The notes under the pieces: model-generated | What the model was told of the DNA's origin: nothing | Databases searched by the model: none | What the model saw: the letters and a program-made list of their open reading frames with translations, nothing else | Position numbers and translations under genes: made by a program | Assembly (NCBI RefSeq): GCF_001667585.1 | Contig: NZ_LZJZ01000015.1 | Span: 121,580-185,579, forward strand | Length of the DNA stretch: 64,000 bases | Direction: 5' to 3' | DNA from: Mycobacterium sp. E2733 | GTDB lineage: Bacteria; Actinomycetota; Actinomycetes; Mycobacteriales; Mycobacteriaceae | Shown here: one piece after another, positions 27,063 to 35,921 of the stretch | Layout: each line of letters starts with the position of its first letter | How positions within the stretch are numbered: position 1 is the first letter of the stretch

Positions 27063-27383
27063 ATGGTCAAACGCGGGCCTTTGGTTCTCTCAGTGGCCGT
27101 AATCGCTTTATTCGCCGGGCTTCTCGCTCTGCGATTTCCTGTGTTCATCGACGCCTACGATCAATTCGGTTGGCAGGTCAAATGCGGAAGCGGTTTCACC
27201 ACCGATTTGACTCAGGCGTCGAGCGCCGACGAAACATCGAGGACGAATTACGTCGGCCAATGTGACAACGCGCTGATGATGCGGCGCGCGTGGGCGATTC
27301 CCGCGGCCGCCCTCGGCGGCCTCACTCTCGTCGGGCTGGCGGCAGTGATCCTCGCTCAGGACCGACGGAGCATCAAGGGCTGA
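27063..27383 (+). CDS. Small membrane protein with external Cys loop
   Basis: The protein has 106 residues from an ATG preceded by GGGGAAGAG; an in-frame codon at 27015 would overlap the upstream gene. Two transmembrane helices (VLSVAVIALFAGLLALRF and IPAAALGGLTLVGLAAVIL) flank a loop of about 45 residues with two Cys (QVKCGSGF and VGQCDNAL), likely a disulphide outside the membrane. Family unknown. Paired with the preceding small membrane gene, which suggests the two products act together. Confidence 0.65.
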   Translation: MVKRGPLVLSVAVIALFAGLLALRFPVFIDAYDQFGWQVKCGSGFTTDLTQASSADETSRTNYVGQCDNALMMRRAWAIPAAALGGLTLVGLAAVILAQDRRSIKG

Positions 27384-27430
27384 GTATTGTCCGCAAGACG
27401 ACGGTTGCCCCGTCTGCTAGGGCGCATCAT

Positions 27431-27598
27431 TTAGCGCGTGCTCTCGTCGGGAAGGTCGCGGCGCGACTGGTGCAATCCCGGTGCGTCCGGGTCATCGTGT
27501 TGGTGCTCCAGTTGTTCCTGCAACTTGCGTTGTTCCTCGGTCGCCTGCCGGGCGTCCTCGGGGGCGGCCGGCGGGTCGACATTGACTTGCTGATCCAC
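27431..27598 (-). CDS. Small acidic, Gln/Asp-rich protein
   Basis: A 55-codon frame from a GTG (VDQQVNVDPPAAPEDARQ) with AGAGGAG 6 bases upstream. The middle is a charged helix (EEQRKLQEQLEHQHDD). It ends LPDESTR. It is too short for routine gene calls but has a good ribosome site and mycobacterial codon use. I do not recognise a family. It converges with the small membrane gene upstream on the other strand and is followed by nothing else before the methyltransferase gene's stop. Confidence 0.5.
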   Translation of the reverse strand: MDQQVNVDPPAAPEDARQATEEQRKLQEQLEHQHDDPDAPGLHQSRRDLPDESTR

Positions 27599-27683
27599 GG
27601 GGGTCTCCTCTGACCGTCTGCGCTGCTCCAGTCAGGATCTCCCGAATCCCACACATCGAAACCTGTCCGGCCGCCCGCGCGGG

Positions 27684-28421
<738 letters not shown>

Positions 28422-28642
28422 TGCGTGTGGCCCAGCGGGCGGCCCGGCCCTTGAAAAGCGATCGCCCGTTGCGCGGCGACTGCCGTCGCCGTCGCTCCGA
28501 CGCGGGAGGCCAAATCCCACGCGTCGTTCTCGGTGCGGGCCACCCCCGGACTCCACCGTTAATTAGCCCAGTTAAGCGATGTCTGCCACTCAACGCTTCC
28601 CCTCGGGGATGACGACGGCGCGACGACATGTTGAGATCAGGT

Positions 28643-29068
28643 ATGGCTGACGACATCGAACTGAGCCCGAGAGATTGGGTACGCGAGCAGACCGAGCAAA
28701 TCCTGAAGCGAGGCACGACCGACGGTGTCGAGATCCTCGATCGGCCCGTCGTTCTGGTGACGGTAACCGGAGCAAAGACCGGCAAAAAGCGTTACGTGCC
28801 AATGATGCGCGTCGAATGCGATGGCTGTTACGCCATGGTCGCGTCCAAAGGCGGTGCCCCAGCGCACCCTTCGTGGTATTTCAACCTGAAGGCCAATCCG
28901 GAGGTGATGCTGCAAGATGGCGAGAGGGTCGTCGCGCTGAGGGCACGCGAACTCGACGGATCCGAGCGTGCGCAGTGGTGGCAGCGGGCGGTCGAAGCCT
29001 ATCCCCCCTATGCCGAATACCAGACCAAGACAACGAGGCAGATACCGGTGTTTGTGCTGGAGCAATAA
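28643..29068 (+). CDS. Deazaflavin-dependent nitroreductase (Ddn) family protein
   Basis: The protein has 141 residues; an in-frame ATG five codons earlier is possible. The split-barrel pattern of the F420-binding Ddn/Rv3547 family is visible: VLVTVTGAKTGKKRYVPMMRV, then YAMVASKGGAPAHPSWYFNLKANPEVML, and the C-terminal YAEYQTKTTRQIPVFVLE. These enzymes use F420H2 for reduction of quinones and nitro compounds. It is divergent from the methyltransferase gene, about 270 bases apart. No transmembrane segment. The 276 bases after its stop hold no gene that I can support. Confidence 0.85.
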   Translation: MADDIELSPRDWVREQTEQILKRGTTDGVEILDRPVVLVTVTGAKTGKKRYVPMMRVECDGCYAMVASKGGAPAHPSWYFNLKANPEVMLQDGERVVALRARELDGSERAQWWQRAVEAYPPYAEYQTKTTRQIPVFVLEQ

Positions 29069-29344
29069 ACCGGGAGCCAATCTATTTCGGTAAATGGCAC
29101 CGTCGATCGTTTCGTCAGCCGCCCGCGGCAAAAGATTTGCATTCGATATGCGCGCGGCCCGTCACGTTGCGACCCGCTTGGCTGCCCCATAGCTTCGATG
29201 CAATAGGCCAGGCACGCTTAGCAGAACAACGATGATCGCAGCGATTGGTAATCGCCGGAGCCACAGGGCTTTACACCGCACTGTCCGGGCGCGTCACGGG
29301 CTGATATCCGGCGCGCTTCCTCATGCCCATCCCAGGGAGGGCAG

Positions 29345-29821
29345 ATGCCAGACACCGGGCAGCTAGATCAACAAGACTTCGCGCATGGTCAACCGAATCG
29401 TGTTGACCGGTTGCGCGCGGCCATGCAATACGACTTGCCGGCCTCGTTAGTGGTGTTCCTGGTAGCGCTTCCGTTGTCGCTGGGGATCGCGATCGCCTCG
29501 GACGCGCCAGTGCTGTCGGGCTTGATAGCGGCGATCGTCGGCGGGATCTTCGCCGGTTGCATCGGTGGATCACCGTTGCAGGTAAGTGGTCCGGCCGCCG
29601 GACTGACGGTCGTCGTCGCCGACTTGGTATCCCAGTTCGTCTGGGCGGTAACCTGTTTGATCACCGTTATCGCCGGGACCCTGCAAATCATGTTGGAAAT
29701 CAGCCGAATTGCGCGCGCCGCCTTGGCAATCTCACCCGTCGTCGTGCACGCGATGCTGGCCGGCGATCAGCGACTGGCAGCGCCTGGACTGCGCCACGGG
29801 GGGACTGGTCAAGGTCCATAA
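29345..29821 (+). pseudogene. Truncated SulP-family anion transporter
   Basis: The frame begins MPDTGQLDQQ and from about residue 25 matches the N terminus of SulP transporters such as Rv3273 (ASLVVFLVALPLSLGIAIAS, GGSPLQVSGPAAGLTVVV, ARAALAISPVVVHAMLAG). Full proteins have 500-760 residues; here similarity stops after HAMLAG near 29762 and an unrelated 18-residue tail ends at 29821. The next 90 bases in another frame read GNRRTVHLSLVEADTA to a stop at 29915, apparently the tail of a different gene. So a deletion or rearrangement joined two gene ends. Only about four helices remain, so transport is unlikely. A good ribosome site (GGGAGG) survives at the start. Confidence 0.75.
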
Positions 29822-29968
29822 TGGGCCAATGGAACCCTATGGACGCGTGGGCAAGTCGTCGAAGGGCAACCGTCGCACGGTCCACCTCAGCTTGGTCGAG
29901 GCGGACACCGCCTAGTACAGGTCGCCACGCTCAGGACGTGTAGCCGGGGATGGCCGAGCGCCGGTTCG

Positions 29969-30826
29969 CTACGTCAGGTCGGCGGCGATCCGATTCAGCA
30001 CGGCGAGGTGATCATCGACGGTCGCGAGGCCGGCGTTCATCGTGTTGACCGACAAGTGGGTGGCGCCCGCGGCGCGCCAGGCCGCGATGTCGGCGGCGGT
30101 CTTGTCGGGGTCGCCGGTCCAGCTGACGCGGCCTTCCATCCCGAGGCGATCCGCGTCGCGGCCGAGGGCTGCGGCCGCGCGCCGTACTTGCTCCCGCGCG
30201 TGGTCCAGCCCGGGGCCGGGAGCTGTCATCGGGAACCAGCCATCCGCGAGGCGTCCCGCCCGTTCGAGTCCAGGGTCGGAGGCCGCGCCGATCCACACGG
30301 GAATCGGGCGCTGAGTGGGTAATGGGGCCAGCCCCGCCGCCGTCACCGTGTGATACTTCCCGTCGAAGGTGACCGATCGTTCGGTCCACAGCCGGCGCAT
30401 CAGCTCGAGCTGCTCCTCGGAGCGCTTGCCGCGATTGGTGAACTTTTCGCCCAGCGCCTCGTATTCGACCGCGTTCCAGCCCAATCCGACGCCGAGCCGA
30501 AACCGCCCACCGGTGAGCAGATCGACTTCGGCGGCCTGCTTGGCGACGAGCGCCGTCTGCCGCTGCGGCAGAATGATGACACCGGTGACGAGTTCCAGCG
30601 AGGTGATCGCGGCCAGGTATCCGAAGAGGACAAACGGCTCATGGAACGTCGAGTCGATGTCGTAGGGACCATCCCACCCCCGGTGCACGTTCGGGTCGGC
30701 GCCCACCACGTGGTCGTAAGCGAGGATGTGGGTGAACCCCAGTCCTTCGACGCCTTCGCCGTACGCACGGACGACCGCCGGGTCTCCACCAAGCTCGGTT
30801 TGCGGGAACACAACTCCGATGCGCAT
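29969..30826 (-). CDS. LLM-class F420-dependent oxidoreductase (TIGR03619-like)
   Basis: The protein has 285 residues from MRIGVVFPQTELGGDP; a longer in-frame start at 30913 adds sequence without homology. Family features: GFTHILAYDHVVGAD, the VTGVIILPQRQTALVAKQAAEVDLLTGGRF segment, then GVGLGWNAVEYEALG, and IPVWIGAASDPGLERAGRLADGWFP. The pattern is that of luciferase-like TIM barrels using F420. Substrate unknown. It lies between the broken SulP gene and a divergent 2-hydroxyacid dehydrogenase gene. It is one of five such enzymes in the window. Confidence 0.88.
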   Translation of the reverse strand: MRIGVVFPQTELGGDPAVVRAYGEGVEGLGFTHILAYDHVVGADPNVHRGWDGPYDIDSTFHEPFVLFGYLAAITSLELVTGVIILPQRQTALVAKQAAEVDLLTGGRFRLGVGLGWNAVEYEALGEKFTNRGKRSEEQLELMRRLWTERSVTFDGKYHTVTAAGLAPLPTQRPIPVWIGAASDPGLERAGRLADGWFPMTAPGPGLDHAREQVRRAAAALGRDADRLGMEGRVSWTGDPDKTAADIAAWRAAGATHLSVNTMNAGLATVDDHLAVLNRIAADLT

Positions 30827-31026
30827 TGGGGTTGCAACCGAGCGGCAACGGAATTGCTTCCCGCGCAGAATGAAAAAGTTTTCCGACGGTGCCGTCTTCG
30901 CGCCTCTCGGCAAGTGGTCGCTCGAAGCGACGTTTTGAGGTGGTACCCGGGGGAATGCACGACACCGTCAATCATCACAACGACGGCCGCTGTCCGAATA
31001 TTTCGCCGACGCTCGATGATGGACGG

Positions 31027-31992
31027 GTGACGACAAAAGAGATCAGGAACGCACTGCGGGTCGGTGACTTCGAGCCGACGTTCGAAGCCGAGCTGACCGC
31101 GCGCTACGCGATTCCGAGGCTTCCCGACGGCCCCGAGCGGGCCGATTTCCTGGCCGAGCATGCGGCCGACATTCGTGTGGTGCTCACGTCGGGGTCGCCC
31201 GGCATCGACGCCGAGACGATCGCGGCGCTGCCCCACCTGGAGGCCATCGTCAACAACGGTGCCGGGGTTGACCTGATCGATCTGGCGGCGGCGCGACGCC
31301 GCGGCATCGGGGTCAGCAACACGCCCGACGTGCTTTCGGACACCGTGGCGGACACCGCCATCGGTCTGATCCTCATGACCCTGCGCCGTTTCGGCGCCGC
31401 GGACCGCTACGTGCGGGCGGGCAGCTGGGTGCGCGACGGCCCATTCCCCTATGCCCGCGACGTCAGCGGCCTGCAGGTCGGGATCTTGGGCCTGGGCCGC
31501 ATCGGTTCGGCCATAGCGACCAGGCTGGTCGGATTCGACTGTGCCATCGCGTATCACAATCGCCATCGCATCGACGGATCGCCGTACCGCTACGCCGAGT
31601 CGGCAGTGGAGCTGGCCGCGTCGGTCGACGTCCTCGTCGTGGCCACCACCGGTGACCCCAAGTCGCGCCATCTGGTCGACCGAGGCGTCCTCGAGGCATT
31701 GGGGCCGGACGGTTACCTCATCAACATCGCCCGCGGCAGCGTCGTCGACCAGGACGCGCTGGTGGAGTTGCTGGCCGGCGGCGCCCTGGCCGGCGCGGGG
31801 CTGGACGTCTTCGTCGACGAACCCCACGTACCGCCCGAGCTGTTGGGCCTGGACAACGTGGTGTTGTTCCCGCACATCGGCAGCGCCACCGCCCGGACCC
31901 GCACGGCGATGGCGCTGCTGGCGATTCGCAACCTCGAGAGTTACCTCGACACCGGTGAGCTGGTGACACCGGTGGTGCGACCGCGCAGGTGA
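31027..31992 (+). CDS. D-isomer-specific 2-hydroxyacid dehydrogenase
   Basis: The protein has 321 residues from a GTG (VTTKEIRNALRV); a longer frame to 30889 overlaps the divergent promoter. NAD site LQVGILGLGRIGSAIATRL near residue 150. Catalytic triad parts: Arg in INIARGSVVDQDAL, Glu in FVDEPHVPP, and His in FPHIGSATARTR. It oxidises or reduces a 2-hydroxy or 2-keto acid with NAD(P), of the glyoxylate/hydroxypyruvate reductase type. The substrate-binding region LEAIVNNGAGVDLIDL is normal. It is followed after 74 bases by the FNT gene. Confidence 0.9.
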   Translation: MTTKEIRNALRVGDFEPTFEAELTARYAIPRLPDGPERADFLAEHAADIRVVLTSGSPGIDAETIAALPHLEAIVNNGAGVDLIDLAAARRRGIGVSNTPDVLSDTVADTAIGLILMTLRRFGAADRYVRAGSWVRDGPFPYARDVSGLQVGILGLGRIGSAIATRLVGFDCAIAYHNRHRIDGSPYRYAESAVELAASVDVLVVATTGDPKSRHLVDRGVLEALGPDGYLINIARGSVVDQDALVELLAGGALAGAGLDVFVDEPHVPPELLGLDNVVLFPHIGSATARTRTAMALLAIRNLESYLDTGELVTPVVRPRR

Positions 31993-32066
31993 CAGCGGGG
32001 CGCTCATGTCAGATGTCTCACACCCGATGGTCCGCCGTCCGATTAACGGGTATCAGGCTATCCACC

Positions 32067-32885
32067 ATGAGTGACACGACCCAACGCGAGCTCGGAGACA
32101 CCGACAGTCCAATCGAGGACGAGCTCGAGGATGCCTTCAGCAGGATGCTGAGCGAGGGCACCCAGCGCCTGCACCGCACTTGGCGCGGCGTGCTGGTGAC
32201 CGGCTTTTTCGGCGGGACCGAGGTGGGGATCGGGGTGCTCGCCTACCTGTCGGTGTTGGACGCCACCCACCGGCCCCTGTTGGCCGGATTGGCGTTCTCG
32301 ATCGGCTTCCTGGCCCTGCTGCTGGGTCGCAGCGAGTTGTTCACCGAGGGCTTCATCATTCCCGTCGTGACCGTGGCCGCCAAGCGCGCCAGCTTCGGCC
32401 AGCTCGCCAAACTGTGGGGCGGCACCATGTTCGCCAATCTCGTCGGCGGCTGGGTGATCATGTGGCTGATCATGACCGGTTTCCCCGAACTGCACACCCA
32501 GACCATCGAGTCCGGCACCCACTTCGCCACCGCGCCGTTGTCGGCGCAAAGCATGGTCCTGGCGATCCTCGGCGGCATGGTCATCACGCTGATGACCCGG
32601 ATGCAACACGGCACTGATTCCGTGCCGGCCAAGATCGCCGCGGCTGTCGCCGCCGCGTTCCTGCTCGCCGGCCTGCGGTTGTTCCATTCGATCCTTGATT
32701 CGCTGCTGATCTTCGGCGCGCTGGTCACCGGGGATGCGCCGTTCGGTTACCTGACGTGGCTGGGCTGGTTCGGCTACACCGTGGTGGGCAACATGATCGG
32801 CGGGCTGCTGTTCGTGACGCTGCTGCGGCTCCTGCGGAGTAAGGATCGGCTCGAGGAGGAACGCGCCGACGCGGATTCCCGATGA
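32067..32885 (+). CDS. Formate/nitrite transporter (FNT) family protein
   Basis: The protein has 272 residues with six hydrophobic segments expected for FNT pentameric channels. Family landmarks: TGFFGGTEVGIGVLAYL, LLLGRSELFTEGFIIP, GGTMFANLVGGWVIMWL, and GWFGYTVVGNMIGGLLFVTLL. It would move formate, nitrite or a similar small anion. The classic FNT proteins have a conserved pore His in a later loop; I did not identify it with certainty. Start ATG (MSDTTQREL) is 14 bases after GGGTAT at 32048. A frame extending to 31989 overlaps the upstream stop and is rejected. The C-terminal tail is charged. Confidence 0.82.
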   Translation: MSDTTQRELGDTDSPIEDELEDAFSRMLSEGTQRLHRTWRGVLVTGFFGGTEVGIGVLAYLSVLDATHRPLLAGLAFSIGFLALLLGRSELFTEGFIIPVVTVAAKRASFGQLAKLWGGTMFANLVGGWVIMWLIMTGFPELHTQTIESGTHFATAPLSAQSMVLAILGGMVITLMTRMQHGTDSVPAKIAAAVAAAFLLAGLRLFHSILDSLLIFGALVTGDAPFGYLTWLGWFGYTVVGNMIGGLLFVTLLRLLRSKDRLEEERADADSR

Positions 32886-32888
32886 GCG

Positions 32889-33821
32889 TCAAAGTATTTG
32901 CGGCATAACCTCGCTGGCCAACAGTTCCAGGTGCGCCAAATCGGTTAAGTCCAGCAACTGGGTGTAGGCGCGCTGCACACCGATCTGTTTCCAGGCGCCC
33001 AAGTTGTCGACAATCTCTGCGGGTGTGCCGACCAGTGGGCTGTTCGAACGCAATTCGTCAAGGTCGCGGCCGATCGCGGCGGCGCGGCGGGCCACCTCGC
33101 GGTCGTGGCGGCCGGCGCAGAGCACGAACGCACTTGAGTAGACCATCGAGTCGGCCTGCCTGGCCACCTCTGCCACCGCATCCGCCACCCGCTGAAATTG
33201 CTTCTCGGCCACGTCGATTGGCGCGAACGGAATGTTGAACTCGGCCGCGTACTTCGCCGCCAGCTGCGGGGTGCGTTTGGCGCCGAGGCCGCCGATGACG
33301 ATCGGTGGGTGCGGGCTCTGCGTCGGTTTGGGCAACGCCGGTGAGCCGGTGATGGTGTAGTGCTTGCCGGCGTAGTCGAAGGTTTCACCCGGCTTCGTCG
33401 CCCAAAGCCCCGTGACGATCGCCAGCTGCTCACTGAGCCGGTCGAACCTCTCCCGCAGCGGCGGAAAGGGAATCCCGTATGCCTGGTGCTCCTTCTCGAA
33501 CCAGCCGCTGCCCAGACCGAATTCGACGCGTCCTGCGCTCATGTCGTCCACTTGCGCCACCGCAATGGCCAGCGGTCCCGGGTAGCGGAATGTTGCGGAG
33601 GTCACCAGGGTGCCCAACCGGATGTTCGACGTCTCCCGCGCGATCGCGCCCAGCGTCACCCACGAGTCGGTGGGACCCGGCAGCCCGTCGCCGCTCATCG
33701 CCAGGTAGTGGTCGGACCTGAAAAACCCCGAAAAGCCCAGCTGCTCGGCGGTTTGGGCAACGGCGACCTGATCGGCGTAACCGGCGCCCTGTTGCGGCTC
33801 GATGAAGGCACGGAACTCCAT
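32889..33821 (-). CDS. LLM-class F420-dependent oxidoreductase
   Basis: The protein has 310 residues from MEFRAFIEPQQGAGYADQ with GGAGGGATCCT just upstream. Family features: EQLGFSGFFRSDHYLAMSGDG, SNIRLGTLVTSATFRYPGPLAI, VDDMSAGRVEFGLGSGWFEKEHQAYG, and PPIVIGGLGAKRTPQLAAKYA. It is a luciferase-like F420 enzyme with unknown substrate. Its stop is 3 bases from the stop of the convergent FNT gene. It is divergent from the RsbW-like gene, with a SigF-like promoter in between on the other strand. Confidence 0.88.
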   Translation of the reverse strand: MEFRAFIEPQQGAGYADQVAVAQTAEQLGFSGFFRSDHYLAMSGDGLPGPTDSWVTLGAIARETSNIRLGTLVTSATFRYPGPLAIAVAQVDDMSAGRVEFGLGSGWFEKEHQAYGIPFPPLRERFDRLSEQLAIVTGLWATKPGETFDYAGKHYTITGSPALPKPTQSPHPPIVIGGLGAKRTPQLAAKYAAEFNIPFAPIDVAEKQFQRVADAVAEVARQADSMVYSSAFVLCAGRHDREVARRAAAIGRDLDELRSNSPLVGTPAEIVDNLGAWKQIGVQRAYTQLLDLTDLAHLELLASEVMPQIL

Positions 33822-33898
33822 AGGATCCCTCCGTATGTCGTTGTATGGCAACCCGATTCCGAACGAATACCCGCCTGTGGCCAAAGTGAGACGGGAAC

Positions 33899-33928
33899 GG
33901 GTTTAGCACCCCGCCCGTAACTGGGTAT
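33899..33928 (+). promoter_or_regulatory. SigF-like promoter, likely leaderless start for RsbW-like gene
   Basis: GGTTT (33900-33904, with GTTT at 33901) and GGGTAT (33923-33928) match the mycobacterial SigF -35 and -10 elements, spaced 18 bases (17 is usual). The ATG at 33938 is 10 bases after the -10 and has no ribosome site, which fits leaderless transcription. Confidence 0.5.
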
Positions 33929-33937
33929 GTCCTTAGC

Positions 33938-34375
33938 ATGCCCTCACTGCTTCCACCCATGGTCGTGACGCCCGGGCGGTTGACCTGCACCGGTGCCGCC
34001 GACGCCGTTACGGCGGCCGAACTGCGCCGCGCCCTGCGCCGGTGGCTCCAGGAGGTCACTGAGGCTCCGGCTGAAGTGCGCGACGACATCATTCTCGCCG
34101 TCAACGAGGCGCTGGCCAACTGCGTCGAGCACGCGTACCGCGACCACACCACCATCGGCACCATGAAATTGCAGGCAAGCTATGACGCCGCCGCCCAATC
34201 GCTCAGCGTGTGCGTCAGCGACCGTGGATCCTGGCAGCACCCCTCGCCGCAGCGGCTCAACGATCCCAGGAGGTCCCGCGGCCTCATGCTGATGCACGCG
34301 CTCGCCGACCACTGCACCATCAACGCGCGGCCCAACGGCACGACGGTGTGCCTGGACTACACCACCAGGCCCTAG
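33938..34375 (+). CDS. RsbW-like anti-sigma factor / serine kinase (HATPase_c)
   Basis: The protein has 145 residues with a GHKL ATPase fold. N-box NEALANCVEHAYRD near residue 50, G1-like DRGSWQHP near 92, and the RSRGLMLMHALADHCTI lid near 112. RsbW/UsfX-type proteins bind a SigF-group sigma factor and phosphorylate an anti-anti-sigma partner. No sigma factor or RsbV gene is adjacent, so its partner lies elsewhere. The promoter before it looks SigF-dependent, which would give feedback. No ribosome site; see the promoter entry. Confidence 0.82.
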   Translation: MPSLLPPMVVTPGRLTCTGAADAVTAAELRRALRRWLQEVTEAPAEVRDDIILAVNEALANCVEHAYRDHTTIGTMKLQASYDAAAQSLSVCVSDRGSWQHPSPQRLNDPRRSRGLMLMHALADHCTINARPNGTTVCLDYTTRP

Positions 34376-34386
34376 CCGTCAGCCGC

Positions 34387-35745
34387 TCACCCGCCGACGG
34401 CGAGCTCGAGGTCCTTCAACGACGTCTCCAGGTGGCCCAGCAGCCGCTGCAGGTGCGGGACGCTGCGGCGGCACCCCACCAGACCGAAGTCGAGGTTGTC
34501 GGCGTTGTTGGTGACCGTGATGTTGACCGCCTGCCCGTCGAGCGGGATGGACAGCGGATAGTTGCCGTCCAACCGGGCGCCACGCCAGTACAGCGGCTCG
34601 GAGGGACCGGCCGAGACGTTGGAGATGACGATGTTGAAAGGCGGTGAGGCCGCCGACAGGTACCCGGGGATCAGCCCGAAGAACAGGCCGCCGATGTTGA
34701 ACGCCGACAGTGCCAGTTGCTGAACCGGCGGCAGTTGCTGGAAAACCTCTTTGGTGTCACGGATCGACGTGCTGACGATCTCGAGCCGCCGCCCCGCATC
34801 ATCTGAGTCGGTCGCCAGGTTGCACAGGAACGTTCCGACCAGGTTGCCGCCACGGTCGTCGTCGGACTTGCGCAGATTGACCGGCACCATCGCGGTCAGC
34901 GGGGCGTCGGGCAGGGCATCCTGCTCCAGGAGGTAGGCGCGCAGGGCCCCGGAGCACATGGCGAGCACGACGTCGTTGACCGTCACCCCGGCCGCGGATT
35001 TGATCGCCTTGATCCGGTCCAGCGACCACGACTGGGCGGCCACGCGCCTGGCACCGCCGATTCGGACGTTGAACATGCTGCGCGGCGCCCGGAACGGCAG
35101 CGTCAGTTGCTGTTCGAGCAGGGCGGCCCGGGCCAGTTTCAGCGTGGAGGGTGCCAGGGCGAGCGCCGAGCCCGCGGTGCGGCCGGCGCGCTCGAGCAGC
35201 GACTGCTGTTTCTGCCCCTTGCTGCGTTTGCGCGGCCCCAGGGCCCACGGCACGCGCACCTCGTCGTCGTCCGGGTCGAGGGTGAACGCGCGCTGCACCA
35301 GCCGCATCGCGGACACGCCGTCCATCAGGGAGTGGTGGTACTTCGTGTACACGGCGTACCGGCCGTCCTGAAGCCCCTCGACGAGGTGGGCTTCCCACAG
35401 CGGCCGGTGGCGGTCGAGCAGGCTGCCGTGCAGCCGGGACGCGAGCTCCAGCAGATCGCGGACCCGACCGGGCTCCGGGAGGGCCGAGCGGCGCAGGTGG
35501 TAGTCGAGCTCGACGTCGTTGTCGAACGACCACGCGAGGTTGGTCACGCCGCCGAAGAAGGCCGGGTGCTTGCGGAACAGCGGCTGCACATCCGTGCACT
35601 CGAGCATGGCCTGGTAGGCCTCGCGGACGAAATGGGGCCCGGCATCCTCGGGCGGCTCGAACAGCTGAAGCGATCCCACGTGCATCGGGTGCTCGCGTGA
35701 TTCGCCGATGAGGAACAGCGCATCCGTCGGCGATATCGGTTCCAT
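34387..35745 (-). CDS. WS/DGAT-family acyltransferase
   Basis: The protein has 452 residues from MEPISPTDALFLIGES. It makes triacylglycerol or wax esters from acyl-CoA. The catalytic HHxxxDG motif is intact: His137, His138, Asp142 in KYHHSLMDG. Other family landmarks: VTVNDVVLAMCSGALRAYL, PLTAMVPVNLRKSDD, and NIVISNVSAGP. Most such proteins in mycobacteria have about 460 residues. The 16 extra codons in a longer reading frame lack homology. Its stop is 11 bases from the convergent RsbW-like gene. It acts at the membrane or lipid-body face. Specific paralogue not determined. Confidence 0.92.
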   Translation of the reverse strand: MEPISPTDALFLIGESREHPMHVGSLQLFEPPEDAGPHFVREAYQAMLECTDVQPLFRKHPAFFGGVTNLAWSFDNDVELDYHLRRSALPEPGRVRDLLELASRLHGSLLDRHRPLWEAHLVEGLQDGRYAVYTKYHHSLMDGVSAMRLVQRAFTLDPDDDEVRVPWALGPRKRSKGQKQQSLLERAGRTAGSALALAPSTLKLARAALLEQQLTLPFRAPRSMFNVRIGGARRVAAQSWSLDRIKAIKSAAGVTVNDVVLAMCSGALRAYLLEQDALPDAPLTAMVPVNLRKSDDDRGGNLVGTFLCNLATDSDDAGRRLEIVSTSIRDTKEVFQQLPPVQQLALSAFNIGGLFFGLIPGYLSAASPPFNIVISNVSAGPSEPLYWRGARLDGNYPLSIPLDGQAVNITVTNNADNLDFGLVGCRRSVPHLQRLLGHLETSLKDLELAVGG

Positions 35746-35921
35746 GGTCAACCCCGTTCGTCTCGCTGCACCGTCGGCGCGGTACACATCCATCTCCTAG
35801 TAGCCGCAGCGAGCGTTTGCTAATCCCGGAGGACCCACCCCGAATCCGGTGCCAGGCCGAAGCGCTTGCGGTCGCCGCCGTTTGGGTACAGGCATGCGAA
35901 CACTGGCGCACGGGGAGTGAC

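Noticed and set aside
30400..32007. 535-codon frame on the minus strand across an oxidoreductase and a dehydrogenase
   Set aside because: It spans two well-supported genes in other frames and has no recognisable motif.
32048..32067. GGGTAT before the FNT gene as a SigF promoter
   Set aside because: No GTTT element occurs 15-18 bases upstream.
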